From NCBI GenBank assembly GCA_021298975.1, contig JAJTGC010000034.1, positions 1 to 37,122 of the forward strand: a stretch of 37,122 nucleotides of DNA, written 5' to 3'. The position numbers were made by a program, and so were the translations under genes. This document shows, one piece after another, positions 1 through 8,656 of this stretch. Positions within the stretch are counted from its first letter, which is position 1, and every line of letters starts with the position of its first letter. The notes beneath the pieces were generated by a model. That model searched no databases. It saw only the letters and a program-made list of their open reading frames with translations, and was not told the DNA's origin. This stretch comes from Oxalobacteraceae bacterium. Its GTDB lineage: Bacteria; Pseudomonadota; Gammaproteobacteria; Burkholderiales; Burkholderiaceae_D.

Positions 1-1194
1 GCCATGCCCGCAGTGCCTGCAGATTGGTTGGCCTATGAAATGCTGCTGGCTGAAGCTGACCCGGATTTCGTCTGGCAGATGCCGGCTGATGAATGGGATG
101 CGATTGCACTGAACTACACCTCGGGTACCACCGGTGATCCCAAAGGCGTCGTCTATCACCACCGGGGCGCGGCGATCAATGCCATTTCCAATATTCTCGA
201 ATGGGATATGCCCAAGCATGCGGTCTATTTGTGGACCTTGCCCATGTTTCATTGCAATGGCTGGTGTTTTCCGTGGACGCTGGCAGCACGTGCGGGTGTG
301 AACGTCTGTCTGCGCAAGTTCGACGCCAAGCAGGTGCTGGCATTGATTGCGCAAGAGCGTGTTACGCATTATTGCGGTGCGCCGATTGTGCAAAGCGCGC
401 TGGCGTCAGCGCCCGAAGAATGGCGCAGTGGTATCACCCATCGTGTCTCGACCATGGTGGCCGCCGCGCCGCCTTCGGCGGCGATGATCGAGCAAATGGC
501 GGCGATGGGATTCGATCTCACGCACGTCTATGGACTCACCGAAGTCTATGGCCCGGCCACCGTGTGTGCGAAGCAGGGGGACTGGGCATCGCTGGACTCG
601 GGCGAGCAGGCACAGAAAAATGCGCGTCAGGGTGTGCGTTATCACCTACAAGCTGCGGTGGCGGTGCTGGATCCCGAGACCTTGCAAGCAGTACCGTCAG
701 ACGGCGAAACTCTGGGCGAGATTATGTTTCGCGGGAATATTTGCATGAAGGGCTATCTGAAGAACGAGGCCGCAACCACCAAGGCGTTCGAAGGGGGATG
801 GTTTCACACAGGAGACCTCGCGGTGATGTCAGCCGATGGCTATGTGCGCATCAAGGATCGCAGCAAGGACATCATCATTTCGGGTGGAGAAAATATTTCG
901 AGTATTGAAGTCGAGGATGCGATTTACCAGCATCCTGCAGTGGTGGCAGTCGCTGTGGTCGCAGCACCAGATCCCAAATGGGGTGAGGTGCCTTGTGCCT
1001 TCGTTGAGCTGCGCGCGGGTATGAAGTTGACTGCGGAAGACATCATCACGCACTGCAAATCGCGACTGGCCGGATTCAAGGTGCCGAAAAAAGTCGTGTT
1101 CAGAGAATTGCCAAAGACATCCACAGGCAAGATTCAGAAGTTCGCCTTGCGCGAAGAGGCAGGCTCGCTCGAAGCGATCGAGCGGGGTGCCTGA
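1..1194 (+). CDS. Acyl-CoA synthetase (AMP-binding, ANL superfamily), 3' part
   Basis: This is the C-terminal ~397 residues of an AMP-forming acyl-CoA ligase; the reading frame is open at the window edge, so the N-terminus lies outside. The adenylation loop SGTTGDPKG is near residue 40 of the visible part, followed by the YGLTE-type motif, the GWFHTGDL and DRSKDIIISGGENIS hinge region, and the C-terminal PKTSTGKIQKF with the catalytic lysine. These enzymes activate a carboxylic acid to acyl-AMP and transfer it to CoA. The overall pattern (HCNGWCFPW, GGENISSIEVED) resembles the medium/long-chain or methylthiopropionyl-CoA ligase-like group, typically about 540 residues. The acyl substrate cannot be told from sequence. 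It ends about 100 bp before a convergent minus-strand gene. Confidence 0.9.
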   Translation, partial: AMPAVPADWLAYEMLLAEADPDFVWQMPADEWDAIALNYTSGTTGDPKGVVYHHRGAAINAISNILEWDMPKHAVYLWTLPMFHCNGWCFPWTLAARAGVNVCLRKFDAKQVLALIAQERVTHYCGAPIVQSALASAPEEWRSGITHRVSTMVAAAPPSAAMIEQMAAMGFDLTHVYGLTEVYGPATVCAKQGDWASLDSGEQAQKNARQGVRYHLQAAVAVLDPETLQAVPSDGETLGEIMFRGNICMKGYLKNEAATTKAFEGGWFHTGDLAVMSADGYVRIKDRSKDIIISGGENISSIEVEDAIYQHPAVVAVAVVAAPDPKWGEVPCAFVELRAGMKLTAEDIITHCKSRLAGFKVPKKVVFRELPKTSTGKIQKFALREEAGSLEAIERGA

Positions 1195-1296
1195 GTTGAT
1201 CGCTTGAGCCATCAAAGTAATGCAAGAAGCTGGTACCGTCTGACCAGAAAACCGATAGGCCGAGTACTTCAGAGCACGCAGAAAACAGCCAAGTGC

Positions 1297-1839
1297 TTAT
1301 TTTTTTTGTGATGTCTGCAGCTGAATTTTTGCCCATATACCCACGGCCTGCGGCGTGAGGCCATTCCATTTATCTATCTCGGGCTTGGAAACGGTCGCAG
1401 GTGGCGGGCCCAGTGACGCGAGTGCTGTCTGAAATTCTTTTTCGCTGGGTTTTTCGGAGAGCTTGCTGAAAAAATCGATACGCCAGATATTGCATAGGGC
1501 TGCATCGCGCACCACCGCTGTTTTGTTTTTGGGCCAGCCCTTGCTGATCTCGGTCAGCACCCCATCACGGCGCTTGCGCAGTTCTGCATTATTGAGCTTT
1601 TGTTTGGTACGTGCCTCGTGCTGAACGGCATAAACCTGCGCATACAAACCGGCGATCTCGCCCATCACCTCACCAAATTGCGGCGAGGGTGTGGTCAATG
1701 TCGAATGCATGAGCGAAATAGCCGAGCAGCGCAGGGCTGCACTCTCTACACCGGCTTCCGTCTTGGTGTCAGCACCTGTGACTGTCATTGAGGTAAGTGA
1801 CAGCAGACCGGTCATCAACAGGAATACATATCGCCGCAT
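1297..1839 (-). CDS. Hypothetical secreted protein with signal peptide
   Basis: This is a 180-residue protein of unknown function. It begins with a typical Sec signal peptide: a short Arg-Arg start, a hydrophobic stretch of roughly residues 4-20, and probable cleavage near VTGA. The mature part is polar and mostly helical-looking, with two cysteines (one near the new N-terminus, one mid-protein in LCNIWR) that could form a periplasmic disulfide. It starts only 11 nt after the stop of the upstream MFS permease, and an AAGGAC ribosome binding site lies in that gap, so the two are probably one transcript. I do not recognise the family. A periplasmic role linked to the permease is possible but unproven. 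Confidence 0.7.
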   Translation of the reverse strand: MRRYVFLLMTGLLSLTSMTVTGADTKTEAGVESAALRCSAISLMHSTLTTPSPQFGEVMGEIAGLYAQVYAVQHEARTKQKLNNAELRKRRDGVLTEISKGWPKNKTAVVRDAALCNIWRIDFFSKLSEKPSEKEFQTALASLGPPPATVSKPEIDKWNGLTPQAVGIWAKIQLQTSQKK

Positions 1840-1850
1840 TGTCTGTCCTT

Positions 1851-3134
1851 TTATTTATTGACCATCTTTGCCGGCACTCTGAGGGTCAACAGGGCACCCA
1901 TGACCAGGACAGCCGAGAGTAGATACATGCCGGCGTCGGTGGACGCAGTCAGTTCCTTGAGCCAGCCGACTGCATACGGGCTGATGAAGCCGGACAGATT
2001 ACCCAGCGAATTGATCATGGCAATGCCAGCCGCCGCACCCGTACCGGCAAGGAAAGCGGTGGGCAAACTCCAGAATAAAGGCAGCGTGCACAGAATGCCC
2101 GAGGTCGCCAATGTCAGTGCTGCCATTGCCAGCACGGTGTTTTGTGACCAGATAACCGACAGGATCAGGCCCACGGCGCCCAGCAGTGCGGGGACGGCGA
2201 CGTGCCAGCGGCGCTCACGGTGACGATCAGCACTGCGGCCGACCAGGAGCATGGCTACCGCCGCAAAACCGTAGGGAATGGCGGACATCATGCCCACCTG
2301 TAGCGGGTCAGCGATACCCATGGCTTTGATGATGGTAGGCAGCCAGAAGCTCACGCCATAAATACCCATCACAAAACTGAAATAGATCATTGCCAGTAAC
2401 CAGACGCGACCACTCGTGAACACCTTGATCAGCGATTCTTCTTCTTTTTCAGCGTGCTCGGCAGCGATGTTTTTTTGCAGTAGTGCGGCTTCGTCTTCCG
2501 TCAGCCATTTTGCAGCCGAGATACGATCATCCAGAAAAACAAAGACCACCACACCAAGAATGACAGCCGGTATACCCTCCAGCAGGAACATCCATTGCCA
2601 GCCCGACCAGCCTTGCTGCCCATCAAACAGCTTCATGATCGCGCCCGACAGAGGACCACCGATCACGCCCGAAAGAGGAATTCCCGTCATGAACAGCGAG
2701 GTGATTTGCGCTCGCCGGTGCGATGGATACCAGTAGGTGAGATACAAAATAATGCCGGGGAAGAATCCAGCTTCGGCAACCCCCAACATAAAGCGCATCA
2801 CATAAAAACTGGTGGGCGTGGTGACAAACATCATTGCCGCCGACAAAATGCCCCAGGTGATCATGATCCGGCCGATCCAGACCCGCGCACCGACCTTGTG
2901 AAGGATGATATTGCTCGGTACTTCGAAAAAGAAATAGCCGATGAAAAAGATACCGGCACCGACTGCATAGATCATGTCCGAGAAGCCCAGATCATTGAGC
3001 ATCTGCAGCTTGGCGAATCCAACGTTTACCCGGTCAAGGTAGGCAATGACATAGCAGATGAGCAGCAGGGGTATCAATCGCCAGCCAACCTTGCGGTAGG
3101 TCGCATCTTCGAATGCGCGCGCGTCGTCGCTCAT
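1851..3134 (-). CDS. MFS transporter, anion:cation symporter (phthalate permease-like) family
   Basis: This 427-residue inner-membrane permease has about 12 hydrophobic segments. The N-terminal RLIPLLLICYVIAYLDRVNVGFA is the signature start of the ACS family of the major facilitator superfamily (phthalate, glucarate, tartrate and 4-hydroxyphenylacetate permeases), where the Asp-Arg after TM1 is conserved. Further family features are the GYFFFEVPSN segment in TM2, the RxxLGVAEAGFFPG motif of TM4 and the YWYPSHRRA cytoplasmic loop. The family imports organic acid anions with protons; the exact substrate cannot be read from sequence. It has a good promoter with an inverted repeat over the -10, and the downstream secreted-protein gene lies 11 nt away. 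Confidence 0.9.
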   Translation of the reverse strand: MSDDARAFEDATYRKVGWRLIPLLLICYVIAYLDRVNVGFAKLQMLNDLGFSDMIYAVGAGIFFIGYFFFEVPSNIILHKVGARVWIGRIMITWGILSAAMMFVTTPTSFYVMRFMLGVAEAGFFPGIILYLTYWYPSHRRAQITSLFMTGIPLSGVIGGPLSGAIMKLFDGQQGWSGWQWMFLLEGIPAVILGVVVFVFLDDRISAAKWLTEDEAALLQKNIAAEHAEKEEESLIKVFTSGRVWLLAMIYFSFVMGIYGVSFWLPTIIKAMGIADPLQVGMMSAIPYGFAAVAMLLVGRSADRHRERRWHVAVPALLGAVGLILSVIWSQNTVLAMAALTLATSGILCTLPLFWSLPTAFLAGTGAAAGIAMINSLGNLSGFISPYAVGWLKELTASTDAGMYLLSAVLVMGALLTLRVPAKMVNK

Positions 3135-3181
3135 GTTGTTCCCCTGTTATTGTGGTTATTTTTCGCTCTGATGGCGGTGTT

Positions 3182-3220
3182 ATCGGACGGAATTGTATCC
3201 GATGCGCCAAGCGCAACCAA
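3182..3220 (-). promoter_or_regulatory. Promoter of the MFS gene with overlapping inverted repeat
   Basis: On the minus strand, TTGGTT (3215-3220) and TACAAT (3192-3197) are separated by 17 nt, a good sigma-70 match, about 60 nt upstream of the permease start. The -10 box lies inside a perfect inverted repeat, ATCGGA (3182-3187) and TCCGAT (3198-3203), with 10 nt between arms. This placement is typical of a repressor operator. No regulator gene lies next to it, so the cognate factor is unknown. Confidence 0.5.
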
Positions 3221-3259
3221 GAATACGTTCCTGAGCTTCGTTCTCTGCAGGGCATGAAA

Positions 3260-3265
3260 TATAAT
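3260..3265 (+). promoter_or_regulatory. Candidate -10 box for serC
   Basis: A perfect TATAAT lies 85 nt upstream of the serC start and in the right orientation. The -35 region (TTCGTT, 17 nt upstream) is a poor match, so an activator or another start point is possible. Transcription from here would rule out the upstream in-frame start codon at 3267. Confidence 0.4.
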
Positions 3266-3350
3266 CTTGGTGGTCATGACGGCTGCTTCACGAGTCGCTG
3301 CGTCCCTGTCAACCCCGGTCATGCCGACCGTTTCCGTGGATAGAATCTCT

Positions 3351-4430
3351 ATGCGAGTCACTAATTTCAGTGCCGGTCCGGCGGTTTTGCCTGAGGCTGT
3401 GCTGCGCCGTGCTGCCGATGACATGCTGGATTGGCACGGTACCGGCATGTCGGTGATGGAAATGAGCCATCGCGGCGCGGAGTTCACGGGCATCGCACAA
3501 AAGGCAGAAGCAGACTTCCGGCAACTGCTGGGAATTCCGGATCACTACAAGGTCTTGTTCCTGCAGGGTGGGGCGATGGCGATGAATGCCGTCATTCCCA
3601 TGAATCTGCTCGGAAAAAATGCGCGTGCAGCGTATGTGAATACCGGCGAGTGGTCGAAAAAATCCATCAGCGAGGCCTGTAAATATGGTGAGGTCGACGT
3701 ATTGGCCTCGGCGGAAGATCGCCAGTTCACCTATGTCCCGCCGCAATCGACATGGAAACCGCATGCGGGTGCGGCCTATGTGCATGTGTGTACCAATGAA
3801 ACCATCGGCGGTGTTGAGTATCACTGGGTACCCGACACGGGTGATGTGCCGCTGGTGGCCGATATGTCGTCACATATTTTGTCGCGTGAAATCGATGTAT
3901 CAAAATACGGCGTTATTTATGGCGGCGCGCAAAAAAATATCGGACCCGCAGGGCTGACCTTTGTGATCGTGCGGGAAGACTTGCTCGATAGGGCGTTGCC
4001 GATCACGCCTACAGTGTTTCATTGGAAAGCTCAGGCAGAGGCCGCCTCCATGGTGAATACACCACCCACCTATGGTATCTACATCGCCGGTCTGGTCTTC
4101 GAATGGTTGCTTGAGCAGGGAGGGCTGGCCATCATGGAACAGCGCAATATCGAAAAAGCCAAACTGCTGTATGACTACCTTGACAGCACCCGTTTCTATA
4201 TCAGTCCCGTGGCACCTGAAGCACGGTCACGGATGAACATACCGTTCTTTTTGCAAGATGCTGCACTTGATGCGGCGTTTCTTGCAGGTGCGGAACGCCA
4301 GGGCATGCGCCAGCTCAAAGGACATCGTGTTGTCGGCGGTATGCGCGCCTCGCTCTACAACGCCATGCCCATCGAAGGCGTGCGCCAGCTGGTGGATTAC
4401 CTGCAAGAGTTTGAACGTTCCCGCGCCTGA
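3351..4430 (+). CDS. serC: Phosphoserine aminotransferase
   Basis: SerC is a PLP enzyme that converts 3-phosphohydroxypyruvate plus glutamate to phosphoserine in serine biosynthesis; it also acts in pyridoxal phosphate synthesis. The chosen start at 3351 gives 359 residues, the normal length. It begins with VTNFSAGPAVLPEAVL, the family's conserved N-terminus; the frame stays open upstream to 3267 but that extension is unlike SerC. The PLP-binding lysine is Lys195 in GGAQKNIGPAG. Other family blocks are WHGTGMSVMEMSHR near residue 28 and the C-terminal GHRVVGGMRASLYNAMP. It stands alone as a monocistronic or first gene, and in this order would follow gyrA or precede pheA in some relatives, which is not seen here. 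Confidence 0.96.
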   Translation: MRVTNFSAGPAVLPEAVLRRAADDMLDWHGTGMSVMEMSHRGAEFTGIAQKAEADFRQLLGIPDHYKVLFLQGGAMAMNAVIPMNLLGKNARAAYVNTGEWSKKSISEACKYGEVDVLASAEDRQFTYVPPQSTWKPHAGAAYVHVCTNETIGGVEYHWVPDTGDVPLVADMSSHILSREIDVSKYGVIYGGAQKNIGPAGLTFVIVREDLLDRALPITPTVFHWKAQAEAASMVNTPPTYGIYIAGLVFEWLLEQGGLAIMEQRNIEKAKLLYDYLDSTRFYISPVAPEARSRMNIPFFLQDAALDAAFLAGAERQGMRQLKGHRVVGGMRASLYNAMPIEGVRQLVDYLQEFERSRA

Positions 4431-4523
4431 GCGGGATTTAATTTGCGGTTGCGGTATCAAATGGCTTGTTCGCTCGGGCGCTTGCATCGGGCGACGGTCT
4501 TTTTCTGATGCCGGAGTTCGACG

Positions 4524-5258
4524 ATGCCGTTTTCCAAGCCACACAAAAATCACGAAGGTTCCGAGCTGACGCTCAATGAACGGCAGCGTCGTGATCTTAT
4601 GCACACGATGGCGTTCTGTGGTGAAAGACCTGTGGCTGATCTTACCGAGATGTCCGACGCCGAGCGCTGCAAATGGCTGTTCTGGAATCTCCATGAAAAT
4701 CTCGAGCACATACGCAGTATGGAGCCGACATTACAAGGTCGGGTCACCAGTCTGCAATTCACGGTGCTGGACAGTGCAACTTCGATGGGGGCAGCGGCGG
4801 TCGGTGAAAATGGCCTCGACAAGCGCTTGGATTTGTCCTGTCATTGGCTGTTGGGTCTGACGTATCCCGGCTATCCGGATGAGATAACGCACTCGGTGGG
4901 TGATGGCTGGATCAATCTGATCATTGCAGATCAGTCACCAGCGCATTTGTTGGTGCATGACGGGCAACGTGCCTATCTTGATGCAGACCACACGACCTAT
5001 CCGAATCAGCTATTCCTCGAAGGTTGGATCAGCAACCACATCTGGCAGGAAATGCGACCGCATCTATGGAATGCCAATCCCACTTGTCGCACGGATGTTG
5101 TATTGCTCGATAACGTGCTGTTTCCGGTCAGGCAGGGTTTTGATTTTGTGCAGGGGCCGGCGGGGTCGATCGGTGTGATGAATATTGAGTTCCGTGCGTT
5201 CTCGCATCCCACTGAGCGTCGTGCATTTCGTCGCGGTGAGCCGCGCCACCGATCGTAG
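4524..5258 (+). CDS. Conserved-looking hypothetical protein, 244 residues
   Basis: This is a soluble protein of unknown function. There is no signal peptide or membrane segment. The N-terminal ~70 residues are acidic and helical with several Trp/Cys (CKWLFWNLHENLEHI), and the rest looks like mixed alpha/beta with many aromatic and His residues. GGAG at 4513-4516 is well placed for the ATG at 4524. It starts 93 nt downstream of serC on the same strand, so cotranscription is possible. The long clean frame, ribosome binding site and GC pattern matching the neighbours support a real gene. I recognise no catalytic motif and assign no function. Confidence 0.72.
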   Translation: MPFSKPHKNHEGSELTLNERQRRDLMHTMAFCGERPVADLTEMSDAERCKWLFWNLHENLEHIRSMEPTLQGRVTSLQFTVLDSATSMGAAAVGENGLDKRLDLSCHWLLGLTYPGYPDEITHSVGDGWINLIIADQSPAHLLVHDGQRAYLDADHTTYPNQLFLEGWISNHIWQEMRPHLWNANPTCRTDVVLLDNVLFPVRQGFDFVQGPAGSIGVMNIEFRAFSHPTERRAFRRGEPRHRS

Positions 5259-5270
5259 TGGGGACGTGCG

Positions 5271-5387
5271 ATGCATCGCGCACCTGTGCCCTCTCCGGAT
5301 GATGAACCTTTCGGTGACGATTTACCGCAACCCGTGCCACAAGAAGAACCGGTACCTGATCCCAATCCCGAGATCGTGTTCGTATGA
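5271..5387 (+). CDS. Possible small proline- and acid-rich protein, 38 residues
   Basis: This ATG frame of 38 codons lies 12 nt after the preceding gene, with GGGGA a few bases upstream. The product is about one quarter proline and one quarter Asp/Glu, with a repeated EPVPDPNPE-like pattern and no hydrophobic segment, so it would be disordered. Small disordered proline/acid-rich proteins are common in Burkholderiales, but I cannot name a family. The biased composition argues for selection, while the short length leaves real doubt. Confidence 0.4.
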   Translation: MHRAPVPSPDDEPFGDDLPQPVPQEEPVPDPNPEIVFV

Positions 5388-5426
5388 GCGCAACACTGAT
5401 GGCATCAAATCTGGCTCGATACGCCT

Positions 5427-6836
5427 TCACTCTGCCGCAAGACTGTTTTTTGTATCGTTCTCTGCTTCGAGAATGCGTTGTACCCGTCGCAAATACCAGA
5501 CCAGGGCGGCGCCGACCAGTACAAGGCTGAGACTATTGGCAAGCCAGAACCCAGCGGCACCTTGCAAAAATTCGGGTGTGTTGTCCAAGACATTGAATCC
5601 CATCAGATAACCCCCACTCAGTCCCACACCCCACAGTGCCACGGCGTACATGATGGTGGGTATGGTGGCGACTTTATAGGCGCGGAGTACAAACGCAGTA
5701 CCGACTTGCAGCGCATCAAAGAGCTGGTAAAAAGCGATGAAGAAAAACAGTGGCATGGCGGCTGCTGCCACACCCGCGTCCGGTGTGTAAATGCCAATGA
5801 TTTCGGCACGCATAACCCAGACGATAATACCTAGGCAGACCGCAAGCAGGGTGCCCAGCCGAACACCCGCGTTGCCGGCATGTCGCGCTGACTGCAGTCG
5901 CCCTGCACCGATTTCCTGTGCAACGATGGTGCCGGTCGCACTTGCTATCGAGAGCGGCAGCATATACAGCACCGTCCCGAAATTCGCCGTGATCTGATGC
6001 GCCGCCATCGCATGATTGCCCAGACGCGCAATGAACAGCGCCATGAACGCAAATGCCGTGACTTCGATCAGATACGACAAACCCATCGGTACACCCAGCC
6101 GCAGCAAGGCCATCTGTGCTGGCCATACAGGCTTGCCCAGACCACCAACGAAAATCTTGAATTGCGAATAGAAATCGTCATGCCGCAGCACCAGCCAACC
6201 AGCAAGCAGGGCAATCCAGGCAGTGACTGCGGTTGCCATTGCACAGCCGGGACTGCCGAAAGCAGGCAGACCCAGTCCGCCGAAAATGAACAGCGTATTC
6301 AGCGGAATTTTGAGCAGCAGCGCCGAGAGCTGAATCGCCATCACTCGGCGCGGTCGCGAAATCGCCGTGTTCAGTGATGAGTACACCCGTAGTCCCAGCG
6401 TTGCTGGCAGGGCGAGTGCCAGTATGCGCAGGTACTGTTCGACTTTGTCGTTGAGCTCTGCGTTGGCTTGTGCAATCGACAGCAAGGGATGAGGAAAACA
6501 TAAAGCGAGGGCACCCAGGCATGAAAGGAATAGCGTCAGCCAAACGCCTTGGCGCACCTCAAAGCCAATCGCCTCGAATTTGCGCGCGCCATAGAGCTGT
6601 CCAATGGTAGGAGAGAGCGCCTGCATGATGCCCGAGAGCCCGACAAAGATGCTGATGTAGATCGAGGCACCCAGTCCCAGGGCAGCCAGGTCGGTCGGAG
6701 AATAGCGCGCGGTCATCATGGTGTCGATGACACCGTTGGCAATGACCGCGAGTTGTCCGATCAGGGTAGGCCAAGCCAGCGCGGCCACGCGTGAGGTCAG
6801 TGAGCCACTGAATTGCGGATGCACCGCATCACTCAT
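5427..6836 (-). CDS. MATE family multidrug/Na+(H+) antiporter, NorM-like
   Basis: This 469-residue integral membrane protein has about 12 transmembrane helices arranged as two related halves. The opening VAALAWPTLIGQLAVIANGVIDTMMTARYSPTDLAALGLG is the typical MATE first half (P-x4-Q... DT.M.G..). The second half carries the equivalent MGLSYLIEVTAFAFMALFIARLG and a conserved Gln-Ile-Thr motif (AAHQITANF). MATE exporters expel cationic drugs or metabolites in exchange for Na+ or H+. Its ATG overlaps the TGA of the upstream glycosyltransferase gene by 4 nt, so translation is probably coupled, although a functional link is not obvious. The substrate cannot be inferred. Confidence 0.92.
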   Translation of the reverse strand: MSDAVHPQFSGSLTSRVAALAWPTLIGQLAVIANGVIDTMMTARYSPTDLAALGLGASIYISIFVGLSGIMQALSPTIGQLYGARKFEAIGFEVRQGVWLTLFLSCLGALALCFPHPLLSIAQANAELNDKVEQYLRILALALPATLGLRVYSSLNTAISRPRRVMAIQLSALLLKIPLNTLFIFGGLGLPAFGSPGCAMATAVTAWIALLAGWLVLRHDDFYSQFKIFVGGLGKPVWPAQMALLRLGVPMGLSYLIEVTAFAFMALFIARLGNHAMAAHQITANFGTVLYMLPLSIASATGTIVAQEIGAGRLQSARHAGNAGVRLGTLLAVCLGIIVWVMRAEIIGIYTPDAGVAAAAMPLFFFIAFYQLFDALQVGTAFVLRAYKVATIPTIMYAVALWGVGLSGGYLMGFNVLDNTPEFLQGAAGFWLANSLSLVLVGAALVWYLRRVQRILEAENDTKNSLAAE

Positions 6837-8548
6837 GGAACCGCGCGTTTGAAGAGGCGGAAGGATTCATTGCGATCCGAGGCACGACGGCCTTGCCACA
6901 GCAGCGTGAATTCGCTGTCAACCACGCTGAGTTGCGCACGCTGCTTGCGCACACCGGTATCCTGCACCAGTAGAAATTCGCAGCGCTCGTCTGCGGTTTT
7001 TGAAAATCGGACGTCACCCAGATAAGCGAAAGACGCTCGCTGCGCGGGCCCCACGCCACGCGCGCTAACGCATTGGTAGGTATCCGGCAAACGCTGGTTG
7101 ATCTGTCGCGCCACCTCCGCATAGCTTTGACCATAATTAAGCCAGGGCAGCCACAGTGTCATCAGCAACAGCCAGCACAGCACCAGCCCGCCTGTGGAAA
7201 GTACGACCGCACGCCATAGCACGGGTGGTCTGCGACCCAGACGCCATTGCAGCAGCAGCACCCAGCCAACGGAACTGGCCAACGCGATCAGCAAGGCGAC
7301 GAGATTGAATTCAGGTTTGAACCCGGGTGCGAGTTTGAAGGCATTTTTTGCGAGCTGCGCTGGCCAGCCCGTCTGCTTGGCGATCCACCCGAGCCAGATG
7401 AAGGCAGCAATCGCCGAGAGCGTCATGACGGAGAACCAGTCAATTGCATTGATGGCACCGCGTTTTAATGTAGGCAAGCCAAAGGTCGCGAGAATGGCAA
7501 GCGGCGGCAGCAAGGGCAGCAAATCGACATCGCGTGACGCTGGTGCGGCTAGATTAAGCAGCAGCAGTGCCGCAATCCCTGCCGCCGGCAAAAGAATATG
7601 CAGGCTCACGTGTGTGCGCCATGCATAGATAGCCCAGAGCGCAATGGGCCAGGCGGGCCATGCGTGCCACAGCAGGGTTTTACCAAGAAATCGGATATTC
7701 GTGAGGGTAGGCCCACCTGCCATCAGAAATTTGCTGCCCATCCAGTGCCCCGCCAGTCCCTGATCTGCGGGCACCAGCAGTGAGTGTGCAGCGATCCATG
7801 CGAGGGGTATCAGCAGCGCCAGCGGCAGGGTGACCAGCATCAGCTGTTGCAGTACCCGTTGATAACGCAGTGCCGCCAGCAGCAGCATCGCCATGACCAA
7901 ACCGAGTGGTACTGTCCAGCCCCGGGTCAGCACCAGCAAACCAAGCGTGGCGCCCAGCAGCAGTGCGTCTTTGGGTCGCGCACGGTCAAACACACAGGCA
8001 GCGGCATAAAACGCGGCCGCGACCAGGGCAACATGCAGCGCGGGCGTGGCAGTTTCATGGCTGCGCAGCAGAAGACCGAGGCAAGCCATGTAGATCAGCA
8101 GCGCGCCATCGGCCAGTGTGCGACCGTAATCCAGTGCTGCCGGTTGTCCACCAAACGCGAGCTTGAGCGGTTGTGCTTCGCCACGACCGCCCAGCACATA
8201 GGCCGCGCGCCAGACGGATGCAGCGCCGATTGCAAAAAATACGAGGGTAGATAGCCGTGCCGCCAGCACATCGCCGGCGACCCAGCCAAACAGCTTGATC
8301 AGTACCGCCCCGATCCAGAATGCCAGCGGACCGTCGTTTGGCATGGGCAGGCCAACGATGTTGGGCGAAAGCCAGTCGGCCATCGTGCCATGCGCCATGG
8401 TCCACATGACCCCAAACCCAGCCGCATCATCGGTTTTCCAGGGATCGCGACGAATAAATCCCGGCAGGATGTAGAGCAGGCACAGGCCTATCAGTCCCCA
8501 GCGCGGTAAGGTGATGGTGGCAGCAGCGGAAAGTCGAACGGGTCTCAT
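6833..8548 (-). CDS. GT39/ArnT-like membrane glycosyltransferase
   Basis: This polytopic protein of 571 residues (start at 8548) has about 11-13 hydrophobic segments. The first periplasmic loop has the acidic cluster RRDPWKTDDAAGF, corresponding to the DE/DD-type catalytic acid of GT-C fold enzymes such as ArnT and PMT. A polar C-terminal domain of about 110 residues follows the last helix. Such enzymes move a sugar from a polyprenyl-phosphate donor to lipid A or protein; the acceptor here is unknown. An upstream TTG at 8614 also opens this frame, but it lies inside the rpmE terminator hairpin and is rejected. The gene overlaps the MATE gene by 4 nt. Confidence 0.85.
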   Translation of the reverse strand: MRPVRLSAAATITLPRWGLIGLCLLYILPGFIRRDPWKTDDAAGFGVMWTMAHGTMADWLSPNIVGLPMPNDGPLAFWIGAVLIKLFGWVAGDVLAARLSTLVFFAIGAASVWRAAYVLGGRGEAQPLKLAFGGQPAALDYGRTLADGALLIYMACLGLLLRSHETATPALHVALVAAAFYAAACVFDRARPKDALLLGATLGLLVLTRGWTVPLGLVMAMLLLAALRYQRVLQQLMLVTLPLALLIPLAWIAAHSLLVPADQGLAGHWMGSKFLMAGGPTLTNIRFLGKTLLWHAWPAWPIALWAIYAWRTHVSLHILLPAAGIAALLLLNLAAPASRDVDLLPLLPPLAILATFGLPTLKRGAINAIDWFSVMTLSAIAAFIWLGWIAKQTGWPAQLAKNAFKLAPGFKPEFNLVALLIALASSVGWVLLLQWRLGRRPPVLWRAVVLSTGGLVLCWLLLMTLWLPWLNYGQSYAEVARQINQRLPDTYQCVSARGVGPAQRASFAYLGDVRFSKTADERCEFLLVQDTGVRKQRAQLSVVDSEFTLLWQGRRASDRNESFRLFKRAVP

Positions 8549-8612
8549 TCGGTGTAGCGGAGTGACTTGAATCGAGTAATAGCTGGCGCGTTTATTCTGA
8601 CGCAAAGAAAAC

Positions 8613-8638
8613 AAAAAGGCAGCCAGCGCTGCCTTTTT
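8613..8638 (-). terminator. Intrinsic terminator of rpmE
   Basis: A perfect 11-bp stem, AAAAAGGCAGC (8613-8623) against GCTGCCTTTTT (8628-8638), has a 4-nt loop. Read on the minus strand it is followed by a further T-rich tract. It lies just after the rpmE stop at 8657 and before the glycosyltransferase gene. Confidence 0.88.
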
Positions 8639-8656
8639 GCAATGTCAGGTTCGCAA

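Noticed and set aside
201-908. Long overlapping frame inside the acyl-CoA synthetase gene
   Set aside because: It is a shadow frame rich in Cys, Gly and Arg, as expected from a GC-rich coding region read out of frame.
2595-3257. 220-codon plus-strand frame opposite the MFS gene
   Set aside because: It is antisense to a clear transporter and has His/Asp/Arg-rich composition typical of antisense frames.
3267-3350. N-terminal extension of serC
   Set aside because: The extra 28 residues are unlike any SerC N-terminus and the candidate -10 box lies immediately upstream, so 3267 would fall at or before the transcript start.
8549-8614. Extended start (TTG 8614) of the membrane glycosyltransferase
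   Set aside because: It would begin inside the rpmE terminator stem and lacks a ribosome binding site; the ATG at 8548 precedes the first hydrophobic segment in the usual way.
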